From contig OY728122.1 in the NCBI GenBank assembly GCA_963277665.1, positions 2,124,326,024 through 2,124,390,023 of the forward strand: a DNA stretch of 64,000 bases, read 5' to 3'. Numbering within the stretch: the stretch's first letter is position 1; the number at the start of each line of letters is the position of its first letter. Positions 23,330 through 34,860 of the stretch are shown here, one piece after another. This DNA comes from Viscum album (taxonomy: Eukaryota > Streptophyta > Magnoliopsida > Santalales > Viscaceae). The position numbers and the translations under genes were made by a program. Below the pieces are notes generated by a model. That model did no database searches, had not been told where the DNA came from, and saw only the letters and a program-made list of their open reading frames with translations.

Positions 23330-23889
23330 GGGCTCTGTTTTGGCCATCTCATGAACTTTTTGCTTTCACTACTCAATATTTCAATCCAATGTATGGACCA
23401 ATCTATTTATCTGTACCCTTGGTTTAGTATGCTGACCATAATTCTGAAATGAATAACTCACCCCTAAGCTCCTGTGGGTCGCACCCAAAGTGATAAATGA
23501 AGGATGCCCGTGTTATCATTTCACCCAACTATGGGGCATTAACCAAGCTTTAGGCATCTAAAATCAGGCCTGGATTTCTGAGGAGAAGAGGGAGGTCTAT
23601 CTGATGGGAGGGGACCTTAGGACGATCGATGTATCGTCTCCTAAACGTGACCTAATACACGAGCGGGGAAATGCTGGGGGTATTGAAATCTATCCGAACA
23701 TAGGGAGATGAAAAAGGTGAATCACATTACCCGAATTCGGAACACTATGGGGGCGCGACGATGGAGGATAACTGTTAACCGTGGAGGAAACACAACATCC
23801 ATATAGCATTGGCCTAAAATGGAGACAATAAATGAGGGCCAACTGCTGACCATGTTCGCAACATGGGGCCTAACTCAAATATCACCGAT
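23330..23889 (+). other. Probable 3' UTR of antisense gene and noncoding Tat sequence
   Basis: After the TAA at 23327 the sequence turns T-rich (23333-23460) with AATGAATAA at about 23449 as a possible poly(A) signal. No further frame is convincing. Confidence 0.45.
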
Positions 23890-24203
23890 CAGTCTTCCGG
23901 AACATTGGTCCAGGACAACTGGCAGACTATAGGTCTATCATCCATATTGCTACAATAGGCGGACCAAAGGTATATCATCCATATTGTTGCAGCAGGAGGA
24001 CCAAAGTCTGTCATCCATACTATTAGGGGGTCCCATCAAACATGACCAGTCCTCCGGGACGTTGGCCCAGGAAAGTAGGTAGACCACAGGTCAATCATCC
24101 ATACTATTACAATAGGTGGACCACAGGTTTATCATCCATATTGTCACAGCAGACGGACCACAGGTCTATCATCCGTACCGTTAGGGGGTCCCATCAAACA
24201 TGA
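23890..24203 (+). repeat. 157-bp tandem duplication with internal ~40-bp subrepeats
   Basis: Two units (23890-24046 and 24047-24203), both starting CAGTC(T/C)TCCGG(A/G)AC and ending with AGGGGGTCCCATCAAACATGA. Each contains three subrepeats of the form GGACCACAGGTCTATCATCC followed by ATATTGTNACAG. Period 157 by direct count. Confidence 0.93.
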
Positions 24204-26782
24204 AAGAGGATGAGGATCAGAATAAAGGGGAACACAAAGCGTGGAAAGTGGAGTGATTGTTTGTTCGAACAGAGTCCAACACTCCCAAAATTGCACCACC
24301 GTGGCAGAGGCACATTAAGCGGACGTATCAATCTGGTCACGGATCGTCCCAATTTTTAGACAGGACTTCTCTGGCGAGTGAACTATCACTTCCCAAGATT
24401 AATATGGGGCATCCCGAACTTATTTGGGGTAGGTGCCGCAATTACACCACTCCCCAAGAAGTCAGGCCGAGGGGTCGACAATAAGGAGGGATGAGATATG
24501 GTAATCCCTGGGGCTGGACCCAAGACGAAATGTCGAGGCATTCCTACGTATCTCATAAGGATGAGAATCAAGCCACATGTAGTTCTAGAATCACAATTTA
24601 ACGTCATGTAGGACGATAAGATGAGAGGGATAATTCATAGAACGGGGTGCGCGGGGTGCCATTGTTGAAAACCTGATGTGAATGAGGACATAATCCCTCA
24701 CTACGCCACGCAGTTCCGTGGTTGGGGTCCCGCAGGCGGGACCGAAGAGACGAACTAGCTGAAATCGAGCTCGACCCAAAGACAGGAGGTCTGGGCGTTC
24801 CAACGTATCCCATTAGGATGGGAATCAAGCTAGAAGTAGTTCTTAGGAGATCTTAGTTTATGGTCTTAGAGCTCAGACCAAGGATCAGTAAGAAGGGCAG
24901 GAGACGTATAGTAAAGTGACTGAAGAAACCCAATGTGAATGAGGACGAGGTCCTGCTTACCATGTGTTCCTTGGAAAAGTGTTTAGGCTAAGGGACTAAA
25001 CACGAAAGGTAGGCTGGGCCTGTGGGGAAGTACCCAGTCATTCCTACGTATCTCATAAGGATGAGAATCAAGTTGTACATAGTTCTTGAGGGGTGGTGTG
25101 GCACGACATGGCTCCTATGCAAAGGACGAAGGAGGCGTGCAGGTCTAGCCCTTACACCAAAAGAAGCGGCATTTGATATATCCTGTTTTTCCTTGAAGGT
25201 GAATGGTTTTTCTTTTGTGGAGCGACCGACCTAGGGCAGGAATTCCTAGCATCACCATAATAATCAAGCCGTAACAGGCATTGAAAAATGGTATGGCAAT
25301 TGACCAATACCCAACGTGATTTCCCCTATGGGGAGGTCACCACAATGCAACGCTGTTTTTCGTCGCGCGGCCAGGATGATATCATCACAGTTTTTAGTCA
25401 TGTGGTGGGACCAAACAACACAGTTTAAGGTCGTATGGATTGGACCTGGAGGAACATGCACGATGTGATAAAGCATACCCAATGTAGATGATGGCATATC
25501 CTCATAACATCACCGTGCGTGATTCCGGGAGAGGATCCTCAGGCCTAAGAGCCGACGAGGGTCCATCAATCAGGGGGCAGGAGACACTAGCTTCCAGCTG
25601 AGCTGGGCCCGAGACGCAATGTATGGGTGACTCCTCATATCCTGTGGGGATGAGGGTCAAGCTATGCATGGATCCTAGAGAATACCCGAGACTCTAATCT
25701 TAGCGCTCGGATCGCGGGAGACCCAAGAGACGTCGTAACGCAGCTTTGTCCATCTGATGTGTGGGGGTGCATTGAGGGTTAGTGCAAGGAGTGTCGAGAT
25801 TCCACCTTGACACGTTGGGGTGGAACATAATGTGAATCATGCAACCAACATTCAGGGCCCGAAGGAGCCGGCGTGACGACTGAGGATTACTGCTGACCAT
25901 GTTCGCAACACAGCATCCTGTCGCGTTAGCCTAAAGATTGGGGCAAACAAATGAGCATCAACCATTGACCATATTCGCAATGCAGGATTTGTATCAATTT
26001 TTTGCCCAAAACCCTCAGGGGCGTTGGCCCGTGATGGTAGGAGAGACCTTAGGCATTGTATCCAAGCCGTTCTTAGGGGTCCCTCTGGGTATAGAAGATA
26101 TCAGGGGCCTGAATGAAAGGTAGCGTAAAGCTTGACAAGTGGACGAAAACTTACCTAAGTCGAATCTGACACTCCTGGTCCTAGACTAGAGTACTCTGAA
26201 CACATTAGCAGACCACTAGAAAGGGTCGAAGGGCTCAGTCTGAGAACGGCCAAAAGATGGAGGATTCCCGGGAGAAGGGGGCATAGTGCCAAAAACCCTA
26301 TACCACACCTATATATCCCCCTGTGGGGAGGGATAGGCCAAAAGACCGAGGTGACCGGGAGATCATGGGATCTCTTATGAGATGGGGCTGGACCTGAACT
26401 CTAGGTGTCCAGGTGGTCCTACGTATCCCATAAGGATTGTAATCAAGCCGTACATAGTTCTAGAAGCATAGTTTAACGTCATGTAGGATGATAAGAGGTA
26501 TTTATTCCAGGGAGTGTGCATGGCGCGACAGATAACCCGTCGTGAATGAGGACATGATCCTACACCGCACTTCACACTCTAGGTGAAGGCTGGGGCTGAG
26601 AGGCCCGAGAAGGCCAAGGGGCCTGAGGCTAGGCCTCGGTCAGGGATGCCTAACCAGCTTGCAGTTTAACGTCTTGCAGTGAGGACGGGCATGCAGTTTT
26701 AGGTCATGCTAGACCATAAGGGTCTTAGTTTAAGGTCTTAGAAGTCGGACCAAAGGGGCCCAGATGTAGGGAAAAAATGCAG
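24204..26782. repeat. Diverged repeat modules in Tat 3' noncoding region
   Basis: A module recurs at about 24520, 24790, 25030, 25620 and 26400. It has GGGCTGGACCC(A), then TTCCTACGTATCCCATAAGG, ATGAGAATCAAGC, ACATAGTTCT and, in several copies, AGTTTAACGTCATGTAGGAC. Related copies lie in both LTRs (about 16970 and 17290; 39630 and 39965). Spacing is roughly 250-600 bases. Short frames here (25022, 25938, 26375 and others) are not conserved and are not called. Confidence 0.75.
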
Positions 26783-26787
26783 TTTAG
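26783..26787. repeat. Target-site duplication, left copy (TTTAG)
   Basis: TTTAG at 26783-26787 is repeated at 30562-30566 on the other side of the solo LTR. It falls in one of the CAGTTTA... motifs of the Tat 3' region. Confidence 0.92.
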
Positions 26788-28400
26788 TGTAACGCCCCGA
26801 CCCCAGCTACCCAGAGTCGGTGCATTAATTACATAACATTGGCATGATCACAAGAAAGATCAAATCCCGAAAGACCGATTGGTTTAGTAGCCTTGGAAAC
26901 ACTAGATATAATCATAAAGTTTTACATTACATTTCAAAGTGAAAAACTACTACAACAACAAAGTCTTCATATCCACACTATTAAACCCTCATAATATCCC
27001 GCAAGTCATTCATAAATTACTTCTTCACTACCTGGGAAAAATAAAACATAGAAAAGGGGTGAGCTCAAATGCCCAGTAAGGATAACAATATAGCGGAACA
27101 TTCAAAATAAGCATAAACATTTAAGGCAATGAATTACTAAAACAAAAGCCTTTTAAAATTGAACTTCAACATAGTATGGCAAAAGTAAAATGAAATAATG
27201 CCATTTACTTGTTCACATGGATATTCTACTAATCGAATAATCACATGCAATATCAATAACCACTTTCATAATGTTGGAATGCATAATGCCAGACTATCAT
27301 AACCACATAGCCAAGGCCTCGTGCCAAGACTACAAATAAGATTTTGTCAAGGCCTTGTGCCAAGACACTAGTTTGTCTCATGAGACCTACCGATGCATCG
27401 AGGAGCTATAGCGGGCTCCACCCGTCACTTATTAAGTCCAATGCATTCCCATATGAAAAGGTTTAAACATAACATAAACATTCGTATTAAAACTAGCATA
27501 CGAAATGTCAATAATTTCACCATAAACTATGAATGGTATAAAAATAGCACATCCACAGTCAAACATATCACAAAACCTTCAATACAATATAGAAGTTTTG
27601 TATCATAATAAATCAACTTCAAATAATCTTAAAATCCATCAAAGGATGTTGACATAGATGAAATCAAAATTCTTTTTAAAGAAGTATCTCCTTTTATTTT
27701 GAAATCATTTAAGATCCATATAAAATAAAACATTTTCTTTGAAAATATTCTTATAAGCTTGTATGGAAAGCTTCGACGATTTTATAACGGCGGAAAATAA
27801 CCGCACCCGCCGTATAAGTTAAAAAAAACATTCTTACCTCAATTTAGTCGAAAAGGTTAAAAAGGACCTTGTTTTGAAAACGACGGAAAGATTCCTTTAT
27901 AAACCTCTTATAAAAAGTCAAACAAGGGTATAAATGACTTTAACCAATATTCTTGTAAATAGTAAAAATGTTTTGAAATACATTTCAAAGAAACATGGAT
28001 GTGGATGATAAAGAGATCCCAGTAGATTATTACGTATAATACAACCTCGGATAATGAAGAGATTGTGAAATAACCCTTACCTTGTACTTTTCCTTGGTTG
28101 TGGTAGGTTAACCTCCTGTATAATGGTGAAATAATTGTTATTAAATTATACAAGAATCATATACATTAATATGATATCATATATGATCTTTTAATATTGA
28201 TTTGATAATAATATCTTAGTATTATCGTTGTTTCGGGTGTTAACTTACTTGTTTTCTTTTGTATGTTTTGTTACGTAAGACATGTATGTAAAGGATAGGT
28301 TGTATATTATTCATATCCATAATGATATCAAGTCCTTAAACATCATTTTTTAAATCATCAAATTATACTTGAATGGATACGATGGAGAATGAATCTCATC

Positions 28401-28629
28401 GCATTCGTGGAGACGGTAGTCCGTACGTACGCACGAGCGACAATATCATTCTTTTGATATTAAAATAATATATAAATGGATGGTATATCATATATAAAGA
28501 ATCATTAACAAGTTAGATTTATTATTTACATGAGTTACACATCATTATTATACCCATCCAAATAATATTATATTGAATAACAATTACACCACGACGTGGA
28601 GACGGTAAGCCGTACGTACGCACGTATGG
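28401..28629 (-). repeat. Two copies of a GTGGAGACGG..CGTACGTACGCACG module
   Basis: Copies at 28401-28439 and 28592-28629 share CGTGGAGACGGTA, then CCGTACGTACGCACG, about 190 bases apart and 340-530 bases downstream of the TATA box. Four related copies lie at matching distances in the LTR of element B. Confidence 0.85.
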
Positions 28630-28967
28630 TGACATGTTATTCAAAGGGTGGATAGGATAATGAATATGGTTGTACCATATTTATAATAACATCACAGTAT
28701 ATGTGAGATACTGGAGTTATTATTTTAGAATGGTAAGAACAAAGGAAGAAGAAGTGGAAGAAGAAATGAACTTAGAAAAGGGTGGTGAAATCATTACCTC
28801 TTCTTCGGGTTCTTCCTTTTGATTTGATCAAAAGGGCTCCTTAGGTTGGCTTTCTGATCAAACTAAGGCCTCTAGGTTGTATTGAGGGATGTTGGGAGAG
28901 TATTTGGGCAGAGTTTGGCCGAACCAAAAGGCTTTAGAGGTGTGAAGAAATGAGAAGGAGGAGTGCC

Positions 28968-28975
28968 TTTTTATA
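28968..28975 (-). promoter_or_regulatory. TATA box of the solo LTR
   Basis: The minus strand reads CTTATAAAAAGGCACTCC after a C-rich stretch (CCCCTCACCCC). Element B has the same arrangement on the plus strand: CACCCCCACTTATAAAAGGCC at 50291. Confidence 0.75.
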
Positions 28976-30586
28976 AGAGGGGTGAGGGGCACCTTTGGAA
29001 AAGCTAGAAATATTAATTTATAATAAATTCATATTCGGTTTCTAATGGCTCCAAAATTGACTATTAAAAGGTTAAGGTGGGGATAGGTCGAAAACAACTC
29101 AACCAATAGAATTTAGACAGGTTTGGGTACTTATATTAACCTTATCTTTAAGTATTAACTCTAAGTTAATTAGTTTCACTTTTACAATGTCTCTTTGTAT
29201 TTTTATATTATATGGTTAATAGACTTACCATATACATACAAGCGACCCCCAAGTGGTCCATTAATGATGATCCTATCATTATATAAGTCTCTTGGCCGAA
29301 CCTTAGATTTTTAAAAATTTAATATCAATTAATAATATAATATTTGTTTTAAGAACTCTTTTATGTCAATTTTGACACTATTCAATAGTTGATTTTTGTG
29401 AAACTCATAACAGATTGATTACTTCGAAAAAAGTCAATTAAATCACTCCTAATATATCATATTATCCTAGAAAATTAGTTTAATTCATTAAAAGTTTCAT
29501 ATTATATTTATTTGGGTATTTATAATATCAATTATTTTAATTTTTCACTATTTTAGAAATTAGTGCATCATCATTGTGTCATAAATAAAATAAATTATTT
29601 AATGTCTAAAAATTATAAATAAAATATAATTATGTAGGAAATCTTTTTATCTTTATAATGAATATTTATAATCTAAAATCCAACATATATAACCTTATGT
29701 AACAATTGTTTTGCTAAAAGATATATGCTTATGTCATTTTTGTATTCATTTTAACTTAATTAAAATAAAGTGTCATTATCACTTACAAGTGGATCCATGG
29801 GGTCCCAAAATCGACCCAAAGATGCCCATGGTCGACCATGTATCAACCAATAGGGTTAGGACACGTTTTAGGGTAATTTAGTATTATTATAATATTATTT
29901 TTTTAACCCTTATTTACCGGATTTACCCTTAACCATGGTAAATAAAATATTTACCGCAGTAATTATTCAAAATGTGTAAAAATGAAATTTACCTATTTAC
30001 ATAATTTGGACATCCTGATTCCAAATATGTAATCCATTTTTCCAAATTCAAAACACAGAAGTGGCAGAAATTAATTTAAAATTAATTCCCGCTGTCAAAA
30101 CAAAAAGCGTGTTTTTAAGAGATAATAACTATCAAAAGATTGACACTTGTTTATGTTCGGTTTAATTGTAAAATTATGTCCAATGACAAACATTAAATTG
30201 AATGGTAAAAATATATTCTAAATATACTTTAAGACCACTCAAATTCATAATTTATCAATATTAATTATTTTGATTAAAAAAGTTGTTTTTAATTAAAATT
30301 TAGTAATTTTCACTATTCATCAAAATATAAAAGTTATCCGAAAAGTACCAAAATTTCACCCTAGGCTAATTTCGATATTCCGAATCCAAAAATGAAGTCC
30401 ATTTTGAAATATAAAATATATATGATTTCAAAAAGTAGGTATTACTATTCACAACAGCTAGTTTAATTAGTTGTAGTGTGTGTTAGAACTCGAGGTTGCG
30501 TACAACACACGCTATCGCATTATTCGAAGGGAAACGTACCGTAGAAGCTTGGGGTGTTACATTTAGAGTCATTCAGGATTGGGTGA

Positions 30587-30712
30587 AGTTTAAGGTCATG
30601 TAGTACCGGGTGTAGTTTAAGGTCATGCAAGACCGGGTGCAGTTTAAGGTCATGTAGGACCGGGTACATTTTAAGGTCATGCAGGACCAGGTGCAGTTTA
30701 AGGTCATGGGGG
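30587..30712 (+). repeat. 27-bp tandem repeat (4.6 units) in Tat 3' region
   Basis: Units of AGTTTAAGGTCATGNAGGAC plus CGGGTGC, period 27, with few differences. The core is the same TTTAA(C/G)GTCATG as in the LTR 30-bp repeat, here with G at the variable place. Confidence 0.93.
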
Positions 30713-30773
30713 ACCCCGAAAGGATCTTAGTTTTAGGTCTTGGAACTCAGACCCAAGGGGTTTAGGAAAAATA

Positions 30774-31075
30774 CTATTTGAGGAACCTGGCGTTGGTGGG
30801 AGGAGTGACACGCTCACCATCCATAGTCACCAGGGAATACGTGCCATTGGGATAGACCTTATGGACGATGAAAGGCCCCTTCCATTTGGGCTCCAATTTT
30901 GGCGGTTTCCTTCCGGGAATCATTGGCGCTCTGAGAGCCAGTACCAGGTCACCTTGTAGGAAAGAGAGAAGGTTAACCTTCTTGTTGAAAGCTCGAGCCA
31001 TCCTGCTCTGATGCCTTTCCAGGCTATGTAAAGAGTGAAGCCTATTCTCGTCCAGCGCTTCCAATTCAGCTAGAC
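30774..31075 (-). pseudogene. Integrase C-terminal region, Tat
   Basis: The minus-strand frame reads MEALDENRLHSLHSLE, then VNLLSFLQGDLVLAL and PKWKGPFIVHKVYPNGTYSL. This is the C-terminal DNA-binding part of a Tat integrase, ending at NARFLK before a TAG/TAA. It is separated by a stop near 31075-31110 from the catalytic core. Confidence 0.88.
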
Positions 31076-31109
31076 GGATCTCAGAAACTCTGTACGGCGC
31101 TTTCTGGTC

Positions 31110-31870
31110 TTAGAAAACTGTGCGCAATGAGGGAAACTGAATCTCGATTGGAAGGAATTCCTCAGCTCTGTACACCAAGGAATATGGAATCACCTGGGTG
31201 TAATTTCGAGTCGTCGTCCGATAAGCCCAGAGGGCGTTGGGGAGCTTGTCTGGCCAACTTTTCTTGTTCTGACCAACCATTTTTTGCAGAATTCTAGAGA
31301 GGGTTTTGTTAAACGCCTCGATCTGTCCATTCTTCTGTGCATGATAGCAGGAGGTGTGGTTAGAGAGAATTTTGTACTTGGCGTACAACTTCTTCAGCTC
31401 GGCTGCTCGGAAGTTGGTTCCGTTATCTGTGAGGATAGCGTGAGGTACTCCAAATTGATAGATGATATTGGAACCCACGAAGTCAGTGATAGAATGGGCT
31501 TTGACTTCCTTGAGTGGAATTGCTTCTGCCCACTTGGAAAAGAAATTCGTAGCGGTCAGAATGAACCGGCACTGGCGAGCCGTCGTCGGCGGGTAAGGTC
31601 CTACGACATCCAACCCCCAGAATGCAAAGGGCCAAGAATACTTGGTAGCGTGGAGAGGCTCCGGTGGCCGATGCACAAAGTTAGCATGAACTTGGTACGC
31701 ATGACACCTCTTGGAAAACTCAATGCAGTCATAGATCATGGAGGGCTAGAAGTACCCCAGCCTCTGAATCTAGTGGGACAACTTCGACCCGGCCTGGTGG
31801 GCACCATAGGAACCAGCATGAACTTCTTGCATGACCTGTGGGATCTCGAATCCTCGAAGTAAACGTAGGA
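31110..31870 (-). pseudogene. Integrase zinc finger and catalytic core, Tat
   Basis: The core frame 31110-31739 shows all three catalytic acids: D in FWGLDVVGPYPP, D in ILTDNGTNF, and E in NGQIEAFNKTL. Upstream on the minus strand (to about 31870) the zinc-binding half reads MQEVHAGSYGAHQAG and, after the linker, CIEFSKRCHAYQ; the last Cys of the HHCC set is Tyr. Two TAG stops lie in the finger-core linker (SH*IQRLGYF*PSM). The protein joined element DNA to the host chromosome. The core frame itself is open for 209 codons, unusually well kept for this window. Confidence 0.92.
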
Positions 31871-32660
31871 TAACACCATCAAACCCACGCCTGTAAAGGA
31901 CCTGCTCAAGGCTGGGACTGCTCTGAAGGGTAAACTGTAGTGTGCGGCGTCAGATTCTCTCGCACTCGGCTCAGTCCGATGGAAGATTTCCGTGTTGGAG
32001 ATATTCAACCAAGGGCATCCGCCAATTGGGAACTATTTCGATTACCGCATCTGAAGTCCCTGGGGATCCTGACGTAGGGGCACCAGCGGTGAGATGGTTC
32101 ACCCGCGGGCCACGATCATCCTCTAGGATGATGAGAGCAATGACTCTCTGGTGTGACACATAGATAATCAGGTCGTCCTGTTCGGGCTCCGCAAGTGATG
32201 TGGCCAGGCTGGCCAAAGCATCTGCTCGACTATTCTGTGACCGGGGGATATGAACAACCTCTGGCTGAGAAGGGAACTTAGCCATTAGACGGAGGGTTCA
32301 CTCCAGCAACGACATGAGTTCTGGATTTCTGACAACATAGTCACCATTTAACTTCTTGATGACCAGCTCAGAGTCCCATTTCACATGAAGATTGGGCATG
32401 TCAATCTCGAGAGCTAGCTCGAGGCCAGTGATGAGGGCATGATATTCTGCCTCATTGTTGGTGCATCCTTCTGACAATAGGAATGAATACAGAAGAAAGG
32501 CTTGCTCTGGGGTGATGAAGACGACACCCAGGCCCACTGGGTTGAGCCTAAGATCATTGAGCCTTCTACCGGTGGGGCTCCGGGAGGCACCGTCAAAGTG
32601 AATCTTCCATCATGGGACGTCATGATCGACTGAGAGGATTACCCCATCAGGAAATCCTTG
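31871..32660 (-). pseudogene. Second (archaeal-type) RNase H region, Tat
   Basis: The frame 32298-32537 reads GLGVVFITPEQAFLLYSFLL, then CTNNEAEYHALITGLELALE and VKWDSELVIKKLNGDY. This is the NNEAEY-type RNase H that follows the first RNase H in Tat elements. The continuation, ending in a linker with SRNSRADALASLATSLA, is in the frame 31971-32285. The catalytic Glu of NEAEY and the Asp of WDSELV are present. A dual RNase H is a lineage mark of Tat. Broken by a stop near 32295 and a frameshift near 32540. Confidence 0.88.
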
Positions 32661-33170
32661 ATCCAGTGGCTAATCCGCTGAGGTTGGATGAGCAGTTAAG
32701 AATTCTACCAACGCTTGTCCTTTGATAGCCTCCTAAGGTACGAACCTGATGTCGAACTGCTGGAGGATCACTGCCCACCACGCTAGTCGGCCAGTCAAAA
32801 TAGTTCGGTTCCGGATTTACTTCAATGGGTCTACCCGAGAGACCAGTTGTACCTCATGGTGCTGCAAGTAGTGCCGCAATTTATGTACAGAAAATACGAG
32901 CGCCAGGAAGCTCTTCTCGATGAGAGAATATCTAACTTCCGTATCAAGGAGCATGAGGCTGAGTTAGTAGAGGATGTTCTCTGTTCCCTCATTGTTCTTC
33001 TGAGCGAGAAGTGTGCCGAGGGACCATTCCAGGGCTGTCACGTAAAGGACCAGTGGATTTCCAAAAACGGGTGGCATCAAGACCGGAGGTTGGAGTAGAT
33101 ACTGCTTGATTTCCTCAAAGGAGATCTGACAATCTTCATCCCACTCGTAGGTGGTGCCTTTCTTCATGAG
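32661..33170 (-). pseudogene. First RNase H region, Tat
   Basis: 32964-33167 reads MKKGTTYEWDEDCQISFEEI, then LLQPPVLMPP and NPLVLYVTALEWSLGTLLAQ. This is the RT connection plus the start of the gypsy RNase H, in which the first catalytic Asp is replaced (LYVTALEWS where LYLDAS-type is usual). The rest to about 32661 is frameshifted. Confidence 0.8.
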
Positions 33171-33860
33171 CTAGGAAAAGGGATTGCACTTGCCGGCCAG
33201 ATTTGCAATGAATCGGCGTATATAAGCTAAGTGGCCTTGGAGACCTCTGAGCTCCCGAATATTACTCGGGGGAGGAATCTGGCTGATGGCCTTGATCTTC
33301 TCCAGGTCTATGTCGATGCCTCGGTATCTGAGAACGAAGCCAAGAAACTTTCTGGAGGTGAACTTGAAGGCACATTTCAACGGGTTCATCTTCAGGTGGC
33401 GAGAACAGAGGAAGACGAATACTTTATCAAGGTCTTTGAGATGGTCCTGGCACTGGCAAGATTTAACCACCTGGTCATCCACGTAGCATTCCACCGGTGT
33501 GTTGAGGATTGGATTGAATATGCGATGCATGGCCCGTTGATAGGTGGCACCTGCATTTTTCAGGCCGAAGGGCATAACCTGGTAACAGAAAGTACCTTGG
33601 GGGGGCCCCGAAGGCAGTGAAATCTTCATCCTCGGGGGCCATCCGGATCTGGTTGTACCATAAATACCCATCCATGAAGGGGAGGGATTGGAACCCAGTC
33701 GTGGCATCGATCAACAACTCTGTCACTGGAAGGGGAAAATCATCCTTTGGACAGTGGCGATTGAGATCGTGGAAGTCGATACAGACCCTGATCTGTCCGT
33801 TCTTCTTCCTAACTGGCACAATGTTGGCTAGCCACCTGGGGTACTAAACTTCTTTGACGA
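33171..33860 (-). pseudogene. Reverse transcriptase, Tat
   Basis: Two overlapping minus-strand frames. 33475-33819 has VPVRKKNGQIRVCIDFHDLN and DFPLPVTELLID. 33171-33707 has FCYQVMPFGLKNAGATYQRA, the catalytic YVDDQVVKS, LKMNPLKCAF and GFVLRYRGIDIDLEKI. The frame changes at a run of seven G at 33599-33605, the likely indel. The YVDD aspartates are intact; the residue after them is Gln where Tat elements usually have Met or Ile. The upstream stop before YPRWLANIVPV is TAG. It copied element RNA into DNA. Confidence 0.92.
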
Positions 33861-34860
33861 AGTTGGCTTTGATGAGATTATCAACTTCGACCTCAACCAG
33901 GGCACCGTGGGAGGGGTGCATCTTTCTGGGAGGCTGTTTGAACCCGCGATGGTTTGCCGGAAGGCCAAGGTGGTGGACGGATACATGAGGATCTAATCCA
34001 GGAATCTCATCATAACTCCAAGTGAACACATCACGGTGCTATCTAAGAAATTCTACGTACTGTTGCTGCTTCTCGGGGGGCATATCGGCGCTGACCAATG
34101 TGGGTCTTGGGTCCGCCTCGCCACCGAGGTTCACATGAACTAACTCATCGACCGTGGTGAAGACGCCCTCCTCAAAGGTAGGGGGGAAATCTTCCATGTA
34201 CTCCTCTCCACTTGTGGAGGGATCATCCATGGGGGGAGCCATTTTGGGGCTGCTAGAACCTGATGGGAAGCTGTTTCCGATTTGGGCGGCAGTGGTCATC
34301 ACGTCAGGAGACCCATGCACTACAAAGACCATGATGACAAAGGCGGTTGATCCAATCCCATCTGGTCTTCGGCCCAAGGGACCATGCTTGACGACATCAA
34401 AGCAGTAGTGGCGCTTCGGCTTGAGCCGGTCGATCTCGGCCCGACGAAACAAACACATATGATGTACTGCCATTTCCATGAGCCTAACGTCCCGATATGG
34501 TACCAGGGTAGGAGGTTCGGGAATTACATGGGCCTGGTTGGTGTAGGAGTATGAGGTGACTTTCCGCTGTCGCTTGGACCCGGAAATATTCTTTCCTATG
34601 GTACCCGAAACAACAAAGCACTGCCCCATGTCAGGTGTTGTGGCCTCCAATCAATGGATTGGGAAGACATAAGCGTCATCCAAACCCACCTAGGGATCAC
34701 TTGTGATAGTGGCGGGCTCGACCTCACCTGCCAGGATCTGCTTATCCTTGCTCTTGTAATAGTCGGTGTCCAGATAACGGGCTTCGCAAGAGGAAAAAGG
34801 AGACAAATCTCCTTGAAGCATGCCTACTCGACCATTAAGGGATTATTTGAGGCATTGGTG
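33861..34860 (-). pseudogene. Spacer between protease and RT, Tat
   Basis: The frames 33844-34029 (FTWSYDEIPGLDPHVSVHHL) and 34039-34650 read on into RT through a TAG at 34039-34041. DVFTWSYDEMPGLDP-like wording is standard just before the Tat RT. The 34039-34650 stretch is hydrophilic with an acidic segment (STSGEEYMEDFPPTFEEGVF) and no known domain. Confidence 0.75.

Larger units (their letters stand above)
26788..30561 (-). mobile_element. Solo LTR (3774 bp) of a Del/Tekay-like Ty3/gypsy family
   Basis: Begins TGTAACGCCCC and ends GGGGTGTTACA (near-perfect terminal inverted repeat, TG..CA), flanked by the 5-bp duplication TTTAG. It has no internal domain, no coding capacity and no second LTR, so it is a solo LTR left by LTR-LTR recombination. 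It is related to the 5' LTR at 49151-53875 in opposite orientation. For example, the AATTAATTTTAAATTAATT region near 30072 and the TCTAGTGTTTCCAAG..ACTAAACCAATCGGTCTTT region (minus strand) near 26870-26915 match about 49943 and 53760-53800. Orientation follows from the TATA box at 28968 and from element B. Confidence 0.93.

Noticed and set aside
24257..26575. Frames of 60-77 codons in the Tat 3' region
   Set aside because: They lie in repeat modules and differ between module copies; no domain.
26788..30561. A complete element or a MITE/DNA transposon with inverted ends
   Set aside because: The TGTAAC/GTTACA ends and 5-bp duplication fit an LTR, and its body is homologous to the 5' LTR of element B; no transposase.
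31284..31862. 192-codon plus-strand frame
   Set aside because: Opposite the integrase core, which shows all three catalytic acids; the plus frame resembles nothing.
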